Below are positions 17,457-25,854 of a stretch of 64,000 bases of DNA, one piece after another; position 1 is the stretch's first letter; the number at the start of each line of letters is the position of its first letter. The notes under the pieces were generated by a model. That model saw only the letters and a program-made list of their open reading frames with translations. It did not search any database and had not been told where the DNA came from. Source of the DNA: Aquisphaera insulae (GTDB taxonomy: Bacteria > Planctomycetota > Planctomycetia > Isosphaerales > Isosphaeraceae); NCBI RefSeq assembly GCF_011064615.1, contig NZ_JAALJH010000033.1, positions 1-64,000 of the forward strand, written 5' to 3'. Both the position numbers and the translations under genes were made by a program.

Positions 17457-18616
17457 GCGGCCGGCGAGGGGGCGAAGATCCCGTGATGCAGATCCGATTC
17501 TCGTTCCGCCCCGACGAGGGACCGCGGGCCGGGGAGGAGCCCGGGCGCGGGCGCGGGTCGCGCGAGGCCGCCGATCTCGACCAGGGCTTCGAGCCCGCGC
17601 ACGGCGGCTTCGGCGAGACGCCGCTGACCGACCCCCGCTCGCTCGCGTCGTCGGCCCTGGTCCACCTGCTCCTGGTCGCGGTCGCCTCGCTGACGGTGCT
17701 CCAGGCGACGCGGCCGCGCGAGGCCGAGCGGCCGGCGACCCTGCGGGGGGAGATCGGCCCCGCGGACACCCGCGCGGACCGGCGCGATGCCGCGGGCTCC
17801 GGCGGCGGGTCGGAGGGCGAGATCGGCGGGCTGGGGACGGTGGAATTCCGCGCCCCGTCCTCCGGGACCGACCCCCGCGGCGCGGGCCCGGACCCCGCGG
17901 CCGACGCGATCCTCAACGAGATCCTCCCGGACCGGTCGCCGCGCGACCTGGAGCGTGCCCTGCCCGGCCCGCAGACGACCGGCATCGGCCTGATCCCGGG
18001 CTCCGGGTCGGGCGGCGGCGGCGGCTCGGGCGGGGGGTCCGGCGGGGGCGAGGGCCGCGAGGTCGGCCCGGGCACCGAGTTCTTCGGGGCCCGCGACAAC
18101 GCACATTCGTTCGTCTATGTTATCGACTGTTCCGGGAGCATGGTGGCCCAGGACTCGCTGGGCGTGGCCAAGCGGGAGCTGATGAATAGCCTCAACCCGC
18201 TGCCGCCGGACGCTCGCTTCGCGGCCATCTTCTACAACCTCAAGGTCCGGATCCTGGCGGACCCGTCCGGGCAGCAGGGGATGATGCCGGCGACGGCCGC
18301 CAACAAGGCGCGGGTGGAGGCCCAGCTCCGGTCGGTCGGCCCCGACGGCGGGACCGATCACATGCTGGCGCTCCGCACGGCCCTGGGGCTGAAGCCCGAG
18401 GTCGTCTTCTTCCTCACCGACGCGGACATGATGAGCAACTCCGAGGTGGACAAGATCCTGCCGCTGGCGGCGGGGGTGCGGATCCAGGCGGTGGAGTTCG
18501 GCCGCGGGAGCGACCTGGGGACCGGGACGCCGCTCCGCCGCCTGGCGACGACCACCGGCGGGACATACCGATATATCGACGTGATGAATTTCCCGAAGTC
18601 AGCCCGCGGGCTCTGA
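17453..18616 (+). CDS. Membrane-anchored von Willebrand factor A protein
   Basis: The protein has 387 residues and overlaps the previous stop (ATGA). A cytoplasmic arm precedes one membrane helix at about 62-84. A long disordered linker rich in Gly and Ser (GSGGGGGSGGGSGGG near 184-199) leads to a vWA domain from about 218. The metal-ion-dependent adhesion motif is DCSGSM (225-230), with Thr in GGTDHML and Asp in FLTDADMMS. The N-terminal helix plus long flexible periplasmic linker is the layout of TonB/TolA. The protein may therefore take that role, ending in a ligand-binding vWA domain and not a TonB fold. That is inference. Confidence 0.8.
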   Translation: MSGRRGGEDPVMQIRFSFRPDEGPRAGEEPGRGRGSREAADLDQGFEPAHGGFGETPLTDPRSLASSALVHLLLVAVASLTVLQATRPREAERPATLRGEIGPADTRADRRDAAGSGGGSEGEIGGLGTVEFRAPSSGTDPRGAGPDPAADAILNEILPDRSPRDLERALPGPQTTGIGLIPGSGSGGGGGSGGGSGGGEGREVGPGTEFFGARDNAHSFVYVIDCSGSMVAQDSLGVAKRELMNSLNPLPPDARFAAIFYNLKVRILADPSGQQGMMPATAANKARVEAQLRSVGPDGGTDHMLALRTALGLKPEVVFFLTDADMMSNSEVDKILPLAAGVRIQAVEFGRGSDLGTGTPLRRLATTTGGTYRYIDVMNFPKSARGL

Positions 18617-18994
18617 GCCCGCGGCATCGACGGCGTGGGCGGCCCGGGCGGCCCGCGTCCCCGGCCGCGCGGGGGCGTCGGCGGCGCGGGGGACTCGGCG
18701 GAGAATCGCGTCCAGAAATCCCCCCTAGGCCCTTTCGCGAGGGCGGATCCTGGTGTCTAATCGGGAAAAATGGCTGGGCGAGGCGACAAGCCGAGATCGA
18801 CGCAAAGAGCGGCGAAGCCACCGCGACGGTGCCGCCGCCCCCCACGGAAGGGATCCAGCCGGAAGGACTTCGCGAACGGGCCCTGCATGTGAGCTCGGGC
18901 CCCCGTGGCGCGCCTCGATGGCGAACGCCACCGATGGAGACCTTCTATCCCGATCCGAGTTTGGCTGACTCTTGGAAGTTTGGAGATAGTGATC
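18617..18994 (+). promoter_or_regulatory. hppA: Leader region of the pyrophosphatase gene
   Basis: No gene is seen. TCTAAT at 18756-18761 is a plausible -10 box (five of six) with a poor -35 at 17 bases, giving a leader of about 230 bases before the start at 18995. An in-frame extension to 18905 exists, but GGAGA at 18982-18986 and the signal peptide favour 18995. I tested the leader for known riboswitch cores without success. Confidence 0.35.
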
Positions 18995-21622
18995 ATGCAA
19001 CGCTGGCGAGTGTTATGTTATGCGGCCATCGCGTCGGCCGTCCTGGTGGGTCCGTCCTATCTGTTCGCCCAGGAAGCGACGAAGGCGGCGCCGGCCCCGG
19101 CGGCCCCGGTCGCGGCCGCGCACGAGGAGTCCCATGAGCTATTCGTCCCCCTGACCAAGTACGATTTGTCGGAGAAGGTCGGGCTGATCCTCACGCTGCT
19201 GGTCGCGGTGGCCGGCCTCGGCTACGCGGGCATGCTCGTCGGCCAGGTTATCGGGGCCGACCAGGGTACGGCCAAGATGCGCGAGGTGGCCGACGCCGTC
19301 CGCGAGGGGGCGTGGGCATACCTGATGCGGCAGGCCAAGGCGCTCCTGCCCCTGGTCTTCCTGATCACGGCGATCCTCTATTTCACGGCCGAGGTGAGCG
19401 GGGCCGTCCAGGTCGGCCGCGCGGCGGCTTTCTTCCTGGGTGCGTTCTTCTCCTGGCTGGTCGGCTTCGTGGGCATGAACCTGGCCGTCCGCGGCAATCT
19501 CCGCGTGGCGGCGGCCGCCCGCACGAGCTACGGCAACGCCCTCCAGCTCGGCTATCGGACCGGGACCATCACGGGCATGCTGACCGACGGCCTGGGGCTG
19601 CTGGGCGGCACCCTGATCTTCATCATCTTCGGCGAGCAGGCGTATGAGGTGCTCCTCGGCTTCGGCTTCGGCGGCACCCTGCTGGCCCTGTTCATGCGGG
19701 TCGGCGGCGGCATCTACACCAAGGCCGCGGACGTGGGCGCGGACCTCGTCGGCAAGGTCGAGGCGAACATCCCCGAGGACGACCCCCGCAACGCCGCGAC
19801 GATCGCCGACAACGTGGGCGACAACGTCGGCGACTGTGCCGGCATGGCGGCCGACATCTTCGAGAGCTACGAGGTGACGATCGTCGCCGCCATGATCCTC
19901 GGCTACGCCAGCTTCGGCCACAAGGGCGTGATCTTCCCGCTCCTGGTCCGGGCCATCGGCGTCGTCGGCTCGATCATCAGCACCTACAGCGTCCGCGCCG
20001 GGGCCGACAGCACCAGCGACGAGGCCCTGCACTCGGTGCACCGCGGCTTCATCATCGGCTCGATCATCAGCGTCGTCGGCTTCATGCTCCTGGGGCTGGC
20101 CTACCTCCACTTCGACGACAGCTACGTCAAGGCCTACCCGCAGGCCAACTACGGGTTCAAGGTCACCGACGACTTCGCGAAGGCCCGCGACGCGGCGATC
20201 GCCAACGGGACCCCGCTGGCCACGTTCGTCTCCGGCTACACGGGCAAGATCCTCGACGACACCCAGTCGTTCTGGTCCAACCTGGGCGTCTGGGGCGGGC
20301 TCGACCTGCGGCCGGCGTTCACGTGCCTGATCGGGATCATCCTGGCCATCGCCCTCAACAAGTGCACGAGCTACTACACCCACACCCAGTTCCCGCCCGT
20401 GCAGAGCATGGCCAAGGCCTGCCAGACCGGCCACGCGACGAACATCATCCAGGGCTTCGCGGTCGGCTACGAGTCGGCCGTCGTGGGCACCCTGATCATC
20501 GCCGCGGCGATCTTCTTCTCGGTGGTGATCTACGCCGGGTCGAGCCCGCTGTTCATCGCCTACGGCGTGGCCATGTGCGGCATCGGCATGCTCACGCTCA
20601 CCGGCAACACGATCTCGATGGACGTCTTCGGCCCGGTGGCCGACAACGCCAACGGCATCGGCGAGATGGGCTACGAGGAGAAGGAGATGGGCGAGGCCAA
20701 CTACAAGCGGGCCCGCCAGATCCTCGCCGACCTCGACGCGGTGGGCAACACCACCAAGGCCGAGACCAAGGGCATCGCCATCGGCTCCGCGGTCATCGCC
20801 GCGGTCAGCCTCTTCTCCAGCTTCATCGCGGTCGTCGCGGTCGGCAGCGAGAGCAAGGTCGGCACCATGCCGCTGAGCCTCTACCTGGCCGAGGCCGGCA
20901 AGCTCTCGATCTCCGATCCCAAGGTGTTCATCGGCGCCCTGATCGGCGGCGTCGTGCCGCTCCTGTTCAGCTCCATGCTGATCCGCGCCGTGGGCCGGGC
21001 CGCGTTCCTGATCGTCAAGGAGTGCCGCGTCCAGTTCCGCGACAAGGAGATCTGGGCCGGCACCAAGAAGCCCGACTACGGCCGGGTCGTGAACATCTGC
21101 ACGTCGTCCGCCCAGCAGGAGCTGATCGGCCCCGCGCTGCTGGCGATCCTGGTCCCCGTGATGGTCGGCATCTTCCTGGGCCCCCAGGCGCTCGGCGGCT
21201 TCCTCGCCGGCATGATCATCGTCGGCCAGCTCCTGGCCGTGTTCATGTCGAACGCGGGCGGTGCCTGGGACAACGCCAAGAAGCTGATCGAGGATGAGCC
21301 CCGCACCGCCACCTCCGGCAAGGGCTCCGAGAAGCACAAGGCGGCCGTCACCGGCGACACCGTCGGCGACCCGCTCAAGGATACGGCCGGCCCGGCGCTC
21401 AACCCGCTGATCAAGGTCATGAACATGGTCAGCCTGCTGGCCATCCCGACCATCCTGGCCGTGGGTCAGAAGGACTACTACTGGGTCCTCTACGTCGTCG
21501 GCGTCCTCTGCCTGGCCGGCGTCGCCTGGGCCGTCTGGCGGTCGAAGACCGAGAGCAAGGAGCTCCGCGAGATGGAGTCCGAGCTCTCCGGCGCCGCCGA
21601 GACCGCGGCCTCGGGCGTCTGA
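18995..21622 (+). CDS. hppA: K+-independent H+-translocating pyrophosphatase
   Basis: The protein has 875 residues. GGAGA precedes the ATG at 18995. A cleavable-looking signal (CYAAIASAVLVGPSYLFAQ) and an alanine/proline spacer precede the usual helices. The catalytic loop DVGADLVGKVEANIPEDDP and the block NVGDNVGDCAGMAADIFESY bind Mg-pyrophosphate. Further motifs are DVFGPVADNANG and the C-terminal GDTVGDPLKDTAGPALN. At residue 588 the sequence is GNTTKA, and Lys at this position marks K+-independent proton pumps. It couples pyrophosphate hydrolysis to proton export across the membrane. A strong terminator follows. Confidence 0.96.
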   Translation: MQRWRVLCYAAIASAVLVGPSYLFAQEATKAAPAPAAPVAAAHEESHELFVPLTKYDLSEKVGLILTLLVAVAGLGYAGMLVGQVIGADQGTAKMREVADAVREGAWAYLMRQAKALLPLVFLITAILYFTAEVSGAVQVGRAAAFFLGAFFSWLVGFVGMNLAVRGNLRVAAAARTSYGNALQLGYRTGTITGMLTDGLGLLGGTLIFIIFGEQAYEVLLGFGFGGTLLALFMRVGGGIYTKAADVGADLVGKVEANIPEDDPRNAATIADNVGDNVGDCAGMAADIFESYEVTIVAAMILGYASFGHKGVIFPLLVRAIGVVGSIISTYSVRAGADSTSDEALHSVHRGFIIGSIISVVGFMLLGLAYLHFDDSYVKAYPQANYGFKVTDDFAKARDAAIANGTPLATFVSGYTGKILDDTQSFWSNLGVWGGLDLRPAFTCLIGIILAIALNKCTSYYTHTQFPPVQSMAKACQTGHATNIIQGFAVGYESAVVGTLIIAAAIFFSVVIYAGSSPLFIAYGVAMCGIGMLTLTGNTISMDVFGPVADNANGIGEMGYEEKEMGEANYKRARQILADLDAVGNTTKAETKGIAIGSAVIAAVSLFSSFIAVVAVGSESKVGTMPLSLYLAEAGKLSISDPKVFIGALIGGVVPLLFSSMLIRAVGRAAFLIVKECRVQFRDKEIWAGTKKPDYGRVVNICTSSAQQELIGPALLAILVPVMVGIFLGPQALGGFLAGMIIVGQLLAVFMSNAGGAWDNAKKLIEDEPRTATSGKGSEKHKAAVTGDTVGDPLKDTAGPALNPLIKVMNMVSLLAIPTILAVGQKDYYWVLYVVGVLCLAGVAWAVWRSKTESKELREMESELSGAAETAASGV

Positions 21623-21660
21623 TCGGGCGGAGCAGCCTCCGCGATTCGTCGTCACACACC

Positions 21661-21697
21661 ACGCCTCCCCGGCCCGTCGACGGGCCCGGGGAGGCGT
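21661..21697 (+). terminator. Intrinsic terminator of hppA
   Basis: ACGCCTCCCCGG (21661-21672) pairs with CCGGGGAGGCGT (21686-21697), and the inner CCCGTCGACGGG is itself a hairpin. Together they give a nearly perfect 37-base palindrome, followed by TCTCGTTCTCG. It lies 39 bases past the hppA stop. Confidence 0.75.
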
Positions 21698-21737
21698 TCT
21701 CGTTCTCGTCCCCTCGCCCATTCGACCGGGGCCGGGC

Positions 21738-21766
21738 TTGAGGCCAGAGGTTCCGTCAACTACGAT
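21738..21766 (+). promoter_or_regulatory. Promoter of the small basic protein gene
   Basis: TTGAGG (21738-21743) and TACGAT (21761-21766) are separated by exactly 17 bases, about 27 bases ahead of the start codons at 21797/21800. Both boxes match consensus at four positions. Confidence 0.5.
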
Positions 21767-21796
21767 CGATCTCCTCGAATCAAGGAAAAGGAGCAG

Positions 21797-22015
21797 ATGA
21801 TGGCCGGCTTCGGCAAGTTCAAGCTGAGCGACGCGCTTCCGAAAGACACCGCGGGCACCGGCGGCGACTCCGCGTCCGCCGGCCCGCCCGTGAAGGGGAT
21901 GCCCAAGGCCAAGGCCCGGGGCAAGAAGGGGACCTCGGGCGGCGCCGGGGGATCCCGCTCCGAGCCCACCGAGCAGGTCCGACAGCAGTCCGGACGACAG
22001 CAGAAGGGCAAGTAG
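21797..22015 (+). CDS. Small basic, disordered protein
   Basis: The product has 72 residues, or 71 if the second of two adjacent ATGs is used; AAGGAAAAGGAG lies just upstream. After MAGFGKFKLSDALPKDT the sequence is low complexity, rich in Gly, Lys, Ser and Gln (KAKARGKKGTSGGAGG, QQSGRQQKGK). It has no helix, cysteine or known motif. Own promoter and terminator-isolated position support it as a real gene. A nucleic-acid-binding or ribosome-associated role is possible only from its charge. Confidence 0.6.
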   Translation: MMAGFGKFKLSDALPKDTAGTGGDSASAGPPVKGMPKAKARGKKGTSGGAGGSRSEPTEQVRQQSGRQQKGK

Positions 22016-22076
22016 CGGCCGCGTCCCGCGCGGCGGATCGCCGCCGGCCCGGGCCCGGCGGAGGGGGAGCCGGAAC

Positions 22077-24674
22077 ATGCCCAGGCCCGACGATTCGCCG
22101 GCCCCTCGCAGCTCCGAGCCCCGATCCTCCGCCCGGGAGGCGCGGGTCGAGGCACTCCTGCAGGACCTTCGCCGTCGATGGCGGGCCGGCACCCCGCGTC
22201 GCGTGGAGGACTACCTGGACGCCGATCCGTCGCTCGCAGGCGATGAGGCCCTGCTGCTCGAGCTGATCCGCGGCGAGTTCCTGGCGCTGCGGGAACGGGG
22301 AGAGGCCACGGACCCCGCGTCGTTCGCCGCCCGCTTCCCCTCGCTCGCGACCGAGATCCTCGCTCGCTGCGAGGCGGGGACCTGGCCCGGCGACGGGCCG
22401 GGATGGCTGCCGCCGACCGATCCCTTCTCGGACACGGCGGCCGTGCCGCAAGAGAGCACCGAGGCGACGGGCTCCGGCGAGAGCTCGCTCGGAGTCAAGG
22501 CCGACGCGGCAGGACCTCGCCCCGTCGACCGGGTCGACGCCCCGCTCGACGAGTCCGACTTCGAGCTCGAGGGCCTGCTCGGCGAGGGTGGCATGGGGGA
22601 GGTCCACACGGCCTTCCAGAAGAGCCTCCGCCGTCGCGTCGCCCTGAAGCGGATCCATCGCGACGCGCTGGCCTCTCCGGGGCGAGTCCGGCGGTTCGTG
22701 GCCGAGGCCCGCGCCCTCGCCCGCCTCCGCCACCCGCGGGTCGTCGGCGTGCACGGCATCGGCCGGGCGGCGGACGGCTGCTACTTCCTGGTGATGGACC
22801 TGGTCCCCGGCGGCAAGACGCTGGCCGATCTGGTCAAGGACGGGCCCGCGGAGCCCGAACGCGCCGCGGCGCTCGTCGCCGGCATCGCGGAGACGATCGA
22901 GCACGCCCACGGCCGGGGGGTCGTCCATCGCGACCTGAAGCCCTCCAACGTGCTCCTGGACGGCGACGGTGAGCCGCACATCACGGACTTCGGCCTGGCC
23001 AAGGTGTTCGACGAGGCGGATCCCGACCAGCCGCTGACCTCGGCCGACCACATACTCGGCACGCCCCACTACATGAGCCCGGAGCAGGCCAATCCCCATC
23101 GCGGGCCGATCACGCCCCGTACCGACGTCTACGGCCTGGGCGGGATCCTGTTCGCGCTCCTGACGGGCAAGCCGCCGATCGCGGGCGATTCCCTGACGCA
23201 CGTCCTCACGCAGCTCATCTCCGACGCGCCGGTCCGATCCCCGGGCGCGCTACGCGCCGACATCCCCCCCGGGCTCGAGCGGATCTGCCGCCGTTGCCTG
23301 AGCAAGGAGCCGGCCGATCGTTACGCCTCGGCCCGCGACGTGGCCGACGCCCTGCGGTCGTGGCTGGCCAGTCCGGGCGACTCGGGGAGCGAACGTAAGC
23401 CGCACGGGACGGGGCGCCGGGGATGGACCGCCGACCGCTCGCTCAAGCAGGGCAACCGTCCGCAACGCGAGGACCTCTCGTGGCGGGCGCCGATGCCGAC
23501 CCGGACCGGGGCCGGCTCCGCCGTCCTGCTCCGCCGGGCCGCCGCGGCCGGGGCGGTTCTCGCGGTGCTCCTGCTCGCTGGCGTGCCGCTGCTGTTCAGG
23601 AATCGCCCCCGGGATCAGGCGCCCCCCCTACCGCCTTCCGTACCGAGCACCGAGGTTCTCGTCGCGTCGCCCGAGCCACCTCCATTGCTCCCAGCAGCCC
23701 CCGTCCAGATCGCGGTCCAGGTCGCGCCCGCGGTCATCGATCGGATGAAGGCCGATCCGGGATCGCTGGCGATCGTCCTGGACTGGTCCGGGAGCATGAT
23801 TCAACGGGACAGGAAGGGGACTCGGGCAAGCCAGGTCAGGGAGGCTCTCGGCCGGGTGCTGGCGACTGGCGTGTCGGAGGGGACCACGGTCAGCGTGTGG
23901 ATGTTCGGCCAGGTGCCGGAGGGAACCACACCGCTCAAGAGCGATCCGGTCGTATTGCGCCCGGAACTCACGATAACCCGCATCTACTCGCCCACGCGCT
24001 GGAGATCTTCGGAGTCGGAGCGGCTGCTCGCCGCGCTGGATCGCCATTCGCCGTCCCTTGAGACCCCGCTCGCGGAGGCGATGTGGCGAGCCGCGGAGTC
24101 CGACCTGAAAGCGGTGGCCGGCCCGCGCAAGCTGCTGGTCCTCACCGATGGGGCGGACACGCGGCTGAAGGCAAGCACGGGACTCGACGTCGGGGAGTTC
24201 CTGCGAAGTCGGTTCAAGGACCTGGGAATCCAGATTCATGTGATCTTCTTCGACGCGGGAGACGGTGCCCAGTCGGAACGGGAGCAGGTGAGGAACGACT
24301 TCCAGGCCCCCCTGGCCGCGCTCGACCCTCCCGGCACGTTCCTCGCTCCGGAGGACCTGGGGACACTGATCACCGACCTCCGTACCGTGGTCTCCGCCGG
24401 CCCGGTCTGTGAGCTGCTCGGGCCGGACGGCGTGCCCGTCGACGAAGGGATCATCACCTGGACGACGCCCGGGGAGAAGGAACGGCCGTGGTCGCGCAAG
24501 CTACGCCCGGGAACCTACCGGCTCCGCGTGCTCGGCTCTTCCGGCAGCGCGGCGGAGCGGGATATCGAGATCGAGCCCGATAGCCGGGTGCGGATCCGGA
24601 TCCTCCCCTCGGGCGATCGCGCCATCGAGATCCGCGTCGAGACCGAACCGCTGCCCGCCGAGGCGAGCCGTTGA
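22077..24674 (+). CDS. Hanks-type Ser/Thr kinase fused to a periplasmic vWA domain
   Basis: The protein has 865 residues. A helical N-terminus of planctomycete kinase type (RRWRAGTPRRVEDYLDADP) precedes the kinase. Motifs are GEGGMGEV (169-176), Lys191 in VALKR, HRDLKPSN (284-291), DFG (304-306) and GTPHYMSPEQ. The linker and a membrane helix at about 488-507 lead to a proline-rich segment and a vWA domain with the metal motif DWSGSM (569-574) and LLVLTDGADT. A final beta-rich domain of about 90 residues follows. The architecture suggests that ligand binding outside controls a cytoplasmic kinase. GGAGGGGGAG precedes the ATG. Confidence 0.9.
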   Translation: MPRPDDSPAPRSSEPRSSAREARVEALLQDLRRRWRAGTPRRVEDYLDADPSLAGDEALLLELIRGEFLALRERGEATDPASFAARFPSLATEILARCEAGTWPGDGPGWLPPTDPFSDTAAVPQESTEATGSGESSLGVKADAAGPRPVDRVDAPLDESDFELEGLLGEGGMGEVHTAFQKSLRRRVALKRIHRDALASPGRVRRFVAEARALARLRHPRVVGVHGIGRAADGCYFLVMDLVPGGKTLADLVKDGPAEPERAAALVAGIAETIEHAHGRGVVHRDLKPSNVLLDGDGEPHITDFGLAKVFDEADPDQPLTSADHILGTPHYMSPEQANPHRGPITPRTDVYGLGGILFALLTGKPPIAGDSLTHVLTQLISDAPVRSPGALRADIPPGLERICRRCLSKEPADRYASARDVADALRSWLASPGDSGSERKPHGTGRRGWTADRSLKQGNRPQREDLSWRAPMPTRTGAGSAVLLRRAAAAGAVLAVLLLAGVPLLFRNRPRDQAPPLPPSVPSTEVLVASPEPPPLLPAAPVQIAVQVAPAVIDRMKADPGSLAIVLDWSGSMIQRDRKGTRASQVREALGRVLATGVSEGTTVSVWMFGQVPEGTTPLKSDPVVLRPELTITRIYSPTRWRSSESERLLAALDRHSPSLETPLAEAMWRAAESDLKAVAGPRKLLVLTDGADTRLKASTGLDVGEFLRSRFKDLGIQIHVIFFDAGDGAQSEREQVRNDFQAPLAALDPPGTFLAPEDLGTLITDLRTVVSAGPVCELLGPDGVPVDEGIITWTTPGEKERPWSRKLRPGTYRLRVLGSSGSAAERDIEIEPDSRVRIRILPSGDRAIEIRVETEPLPAEASR

Positions 24675-24692
24675 GATCCGCCCTCGTCGGCG

Positions 24693-25724
24693 TCAGCCCG
24701 ACGTACTTCCCGAGGAACCGCCCGACGATCCCCCCGACGATCCGGAATCGAGATAGATCGAAGGCACGCTGCCGCTCGCGTCGGCCCCGAATCGGTTGTT
24801 GGACGCGGGGATGTTGACCCTGAGCTTGCCCGCGTAGATCTGCTTGATCCCGTTGAGCACCTGGAGATAGGCCTGCTGCACCGCGCTCGTCACGGCGGCG
24901 TTGTAGACCGTCAGGTCGCCGCCGGGGGTGGCGGGCATCGGGATCGCCAGCAAGGCTTGCTGCAGTCCGATGGCGTAGTTGCCGGTCGGCGAGGTGAGGC
25001 CGTTGGTGGTATTCCCCGTCAGGCTGCTGTAGACGAAGGACTGGATGGCCCCTCGGTTGTTGGGAGTCCGCGGCGGGGCGTTGAAGTAGGGGAGCTTGGC
25101 GGGGAGGTTGTTGAAATACCGGACCAGCTCCGTGGCCATCTGGTTGGTGCGGTTGGTGATGAAGATGGGGAAGATGGACGCGGCGCTCGAGGTGCTGGTG
25201 GCGGAGATGGTGGCCGAGAGGCCGGCTCCCGCCGGCAGGGAGGTCTGGCTCGAGCTGGTGATGTCGACGATCAGGGTGTTCGTGCCGCTCCGCCCGGTGA
25301 GCACGTACTGGGCCCCAGTGGAGACCCCGCCGATGCTGGCCCCCGCGACGACCGGCGCGGAGAACGTGCCCTCGGGCCCGAACGCGGTGGCATCCTCGAC
25401 GACCATCGTGGCCGAGCCCGCGGCGTAGGGCTGCGTCAGCGTGGTGGAAAGGGTGACCGTCGACGAGGCCTGCTCGGAGATCGCCTTGATGTAACCCTTC
25501 TCGGTCGCCGCGAAGTCGGTCGCGAACGCGTTGAAGACCGCCGTGACCTTCGCCGTGGGCGTCATCCGCGCATCCGCCCGGGCGAGCGCCTGCGCCTGCC
25601 TCCGCGCCGCGGCGGCGCCCGCCGCGCTGAGCAGCACGCGGGGCTCCAGCCCCAGCCCCTGCCCGGCCTCGGTCCCCGGCCGGAACTTGCGATCCTTCCG
25701 CATCCTCGATCCTGGCAGCCGCAT
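24693..25724 (-). CDS. LEPR-motif secreted/surface protein
   Basis: From ATG 25724 (GAGGA eight bases upstream) the protein has 343 residues; ATG 25703 is an alternative. The N-terminal region holds GLEPRVLLSA (residues 25-34), the LEPR-XLL motif seen at the start of many planctomycete surface proteins in place of an ordinary signal peptide. A helical alanine-rich segment and a beta-rich, Thr/Ser-rich central part follow. The end is a GSSGGSSGGSSGSTSG tail. It converges with the kinase-vWA gene, with only 18 bases between the stops. No enzymatic domain is recognised. Confidence 0.75.
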   Translation of the reverse strand: MRLPGSRMRKDRKFRPGTEAGQGLGLEPRVLLSAAGAAAARRQAQALARADARMTPTAKVTAVFNAFATDFAATEKGYIKAISEQASSTVTLSTTLTQPYAAGSATMVVEDATAFGPEGTFSAPVVAGASIGGVSTGAQYVLTGRSGTNTLIVDITSSSQTSLPAGAGLSATISATSTSSAASIFPIFITNRTNQMATELVRYFNNLPAKLPYFNAPPRTPNNRGAIQSFVYSSLTGNTTNGLTSPTGNYAIGLQQALLAIPMPATPGGDLTVYNAAVTSAVQQAYLQVLNGIKQIYAGKLRVNIPASNNRFGADASGSVPSIYLDSGSSGGSSGGSSGSTSG

Positions 25725-25854
25725 GGGTCGAATTCCTCGATCCGGCGCCGTCCGCGATCCCGACCGGATGGCGATCTCTGGTAATATCGGCATCTCGCTC
25801 ACGGATCGCCAATGTCTCGCCCGTCGCGCCTCCAGGATCAGGGGACCTCCTCGG

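Noticed and set aside
18760..18860. GACGCAAAG in the hppA leader as a c-di-GMP riboswitch, and GAAGCCACCG as part of a cobalamin element
   Set aside because: The conserved partner segments and required hairpin lengths are missing. Fluoride riboswitch signatures were also sought and not found.
19139..22192. Antisense frame of 1017 codons opposite hppA
   Set aside because: The opposite strand encodes an unmistakable pyrophosphatase; the antisense product is charged repeat-like shadow.
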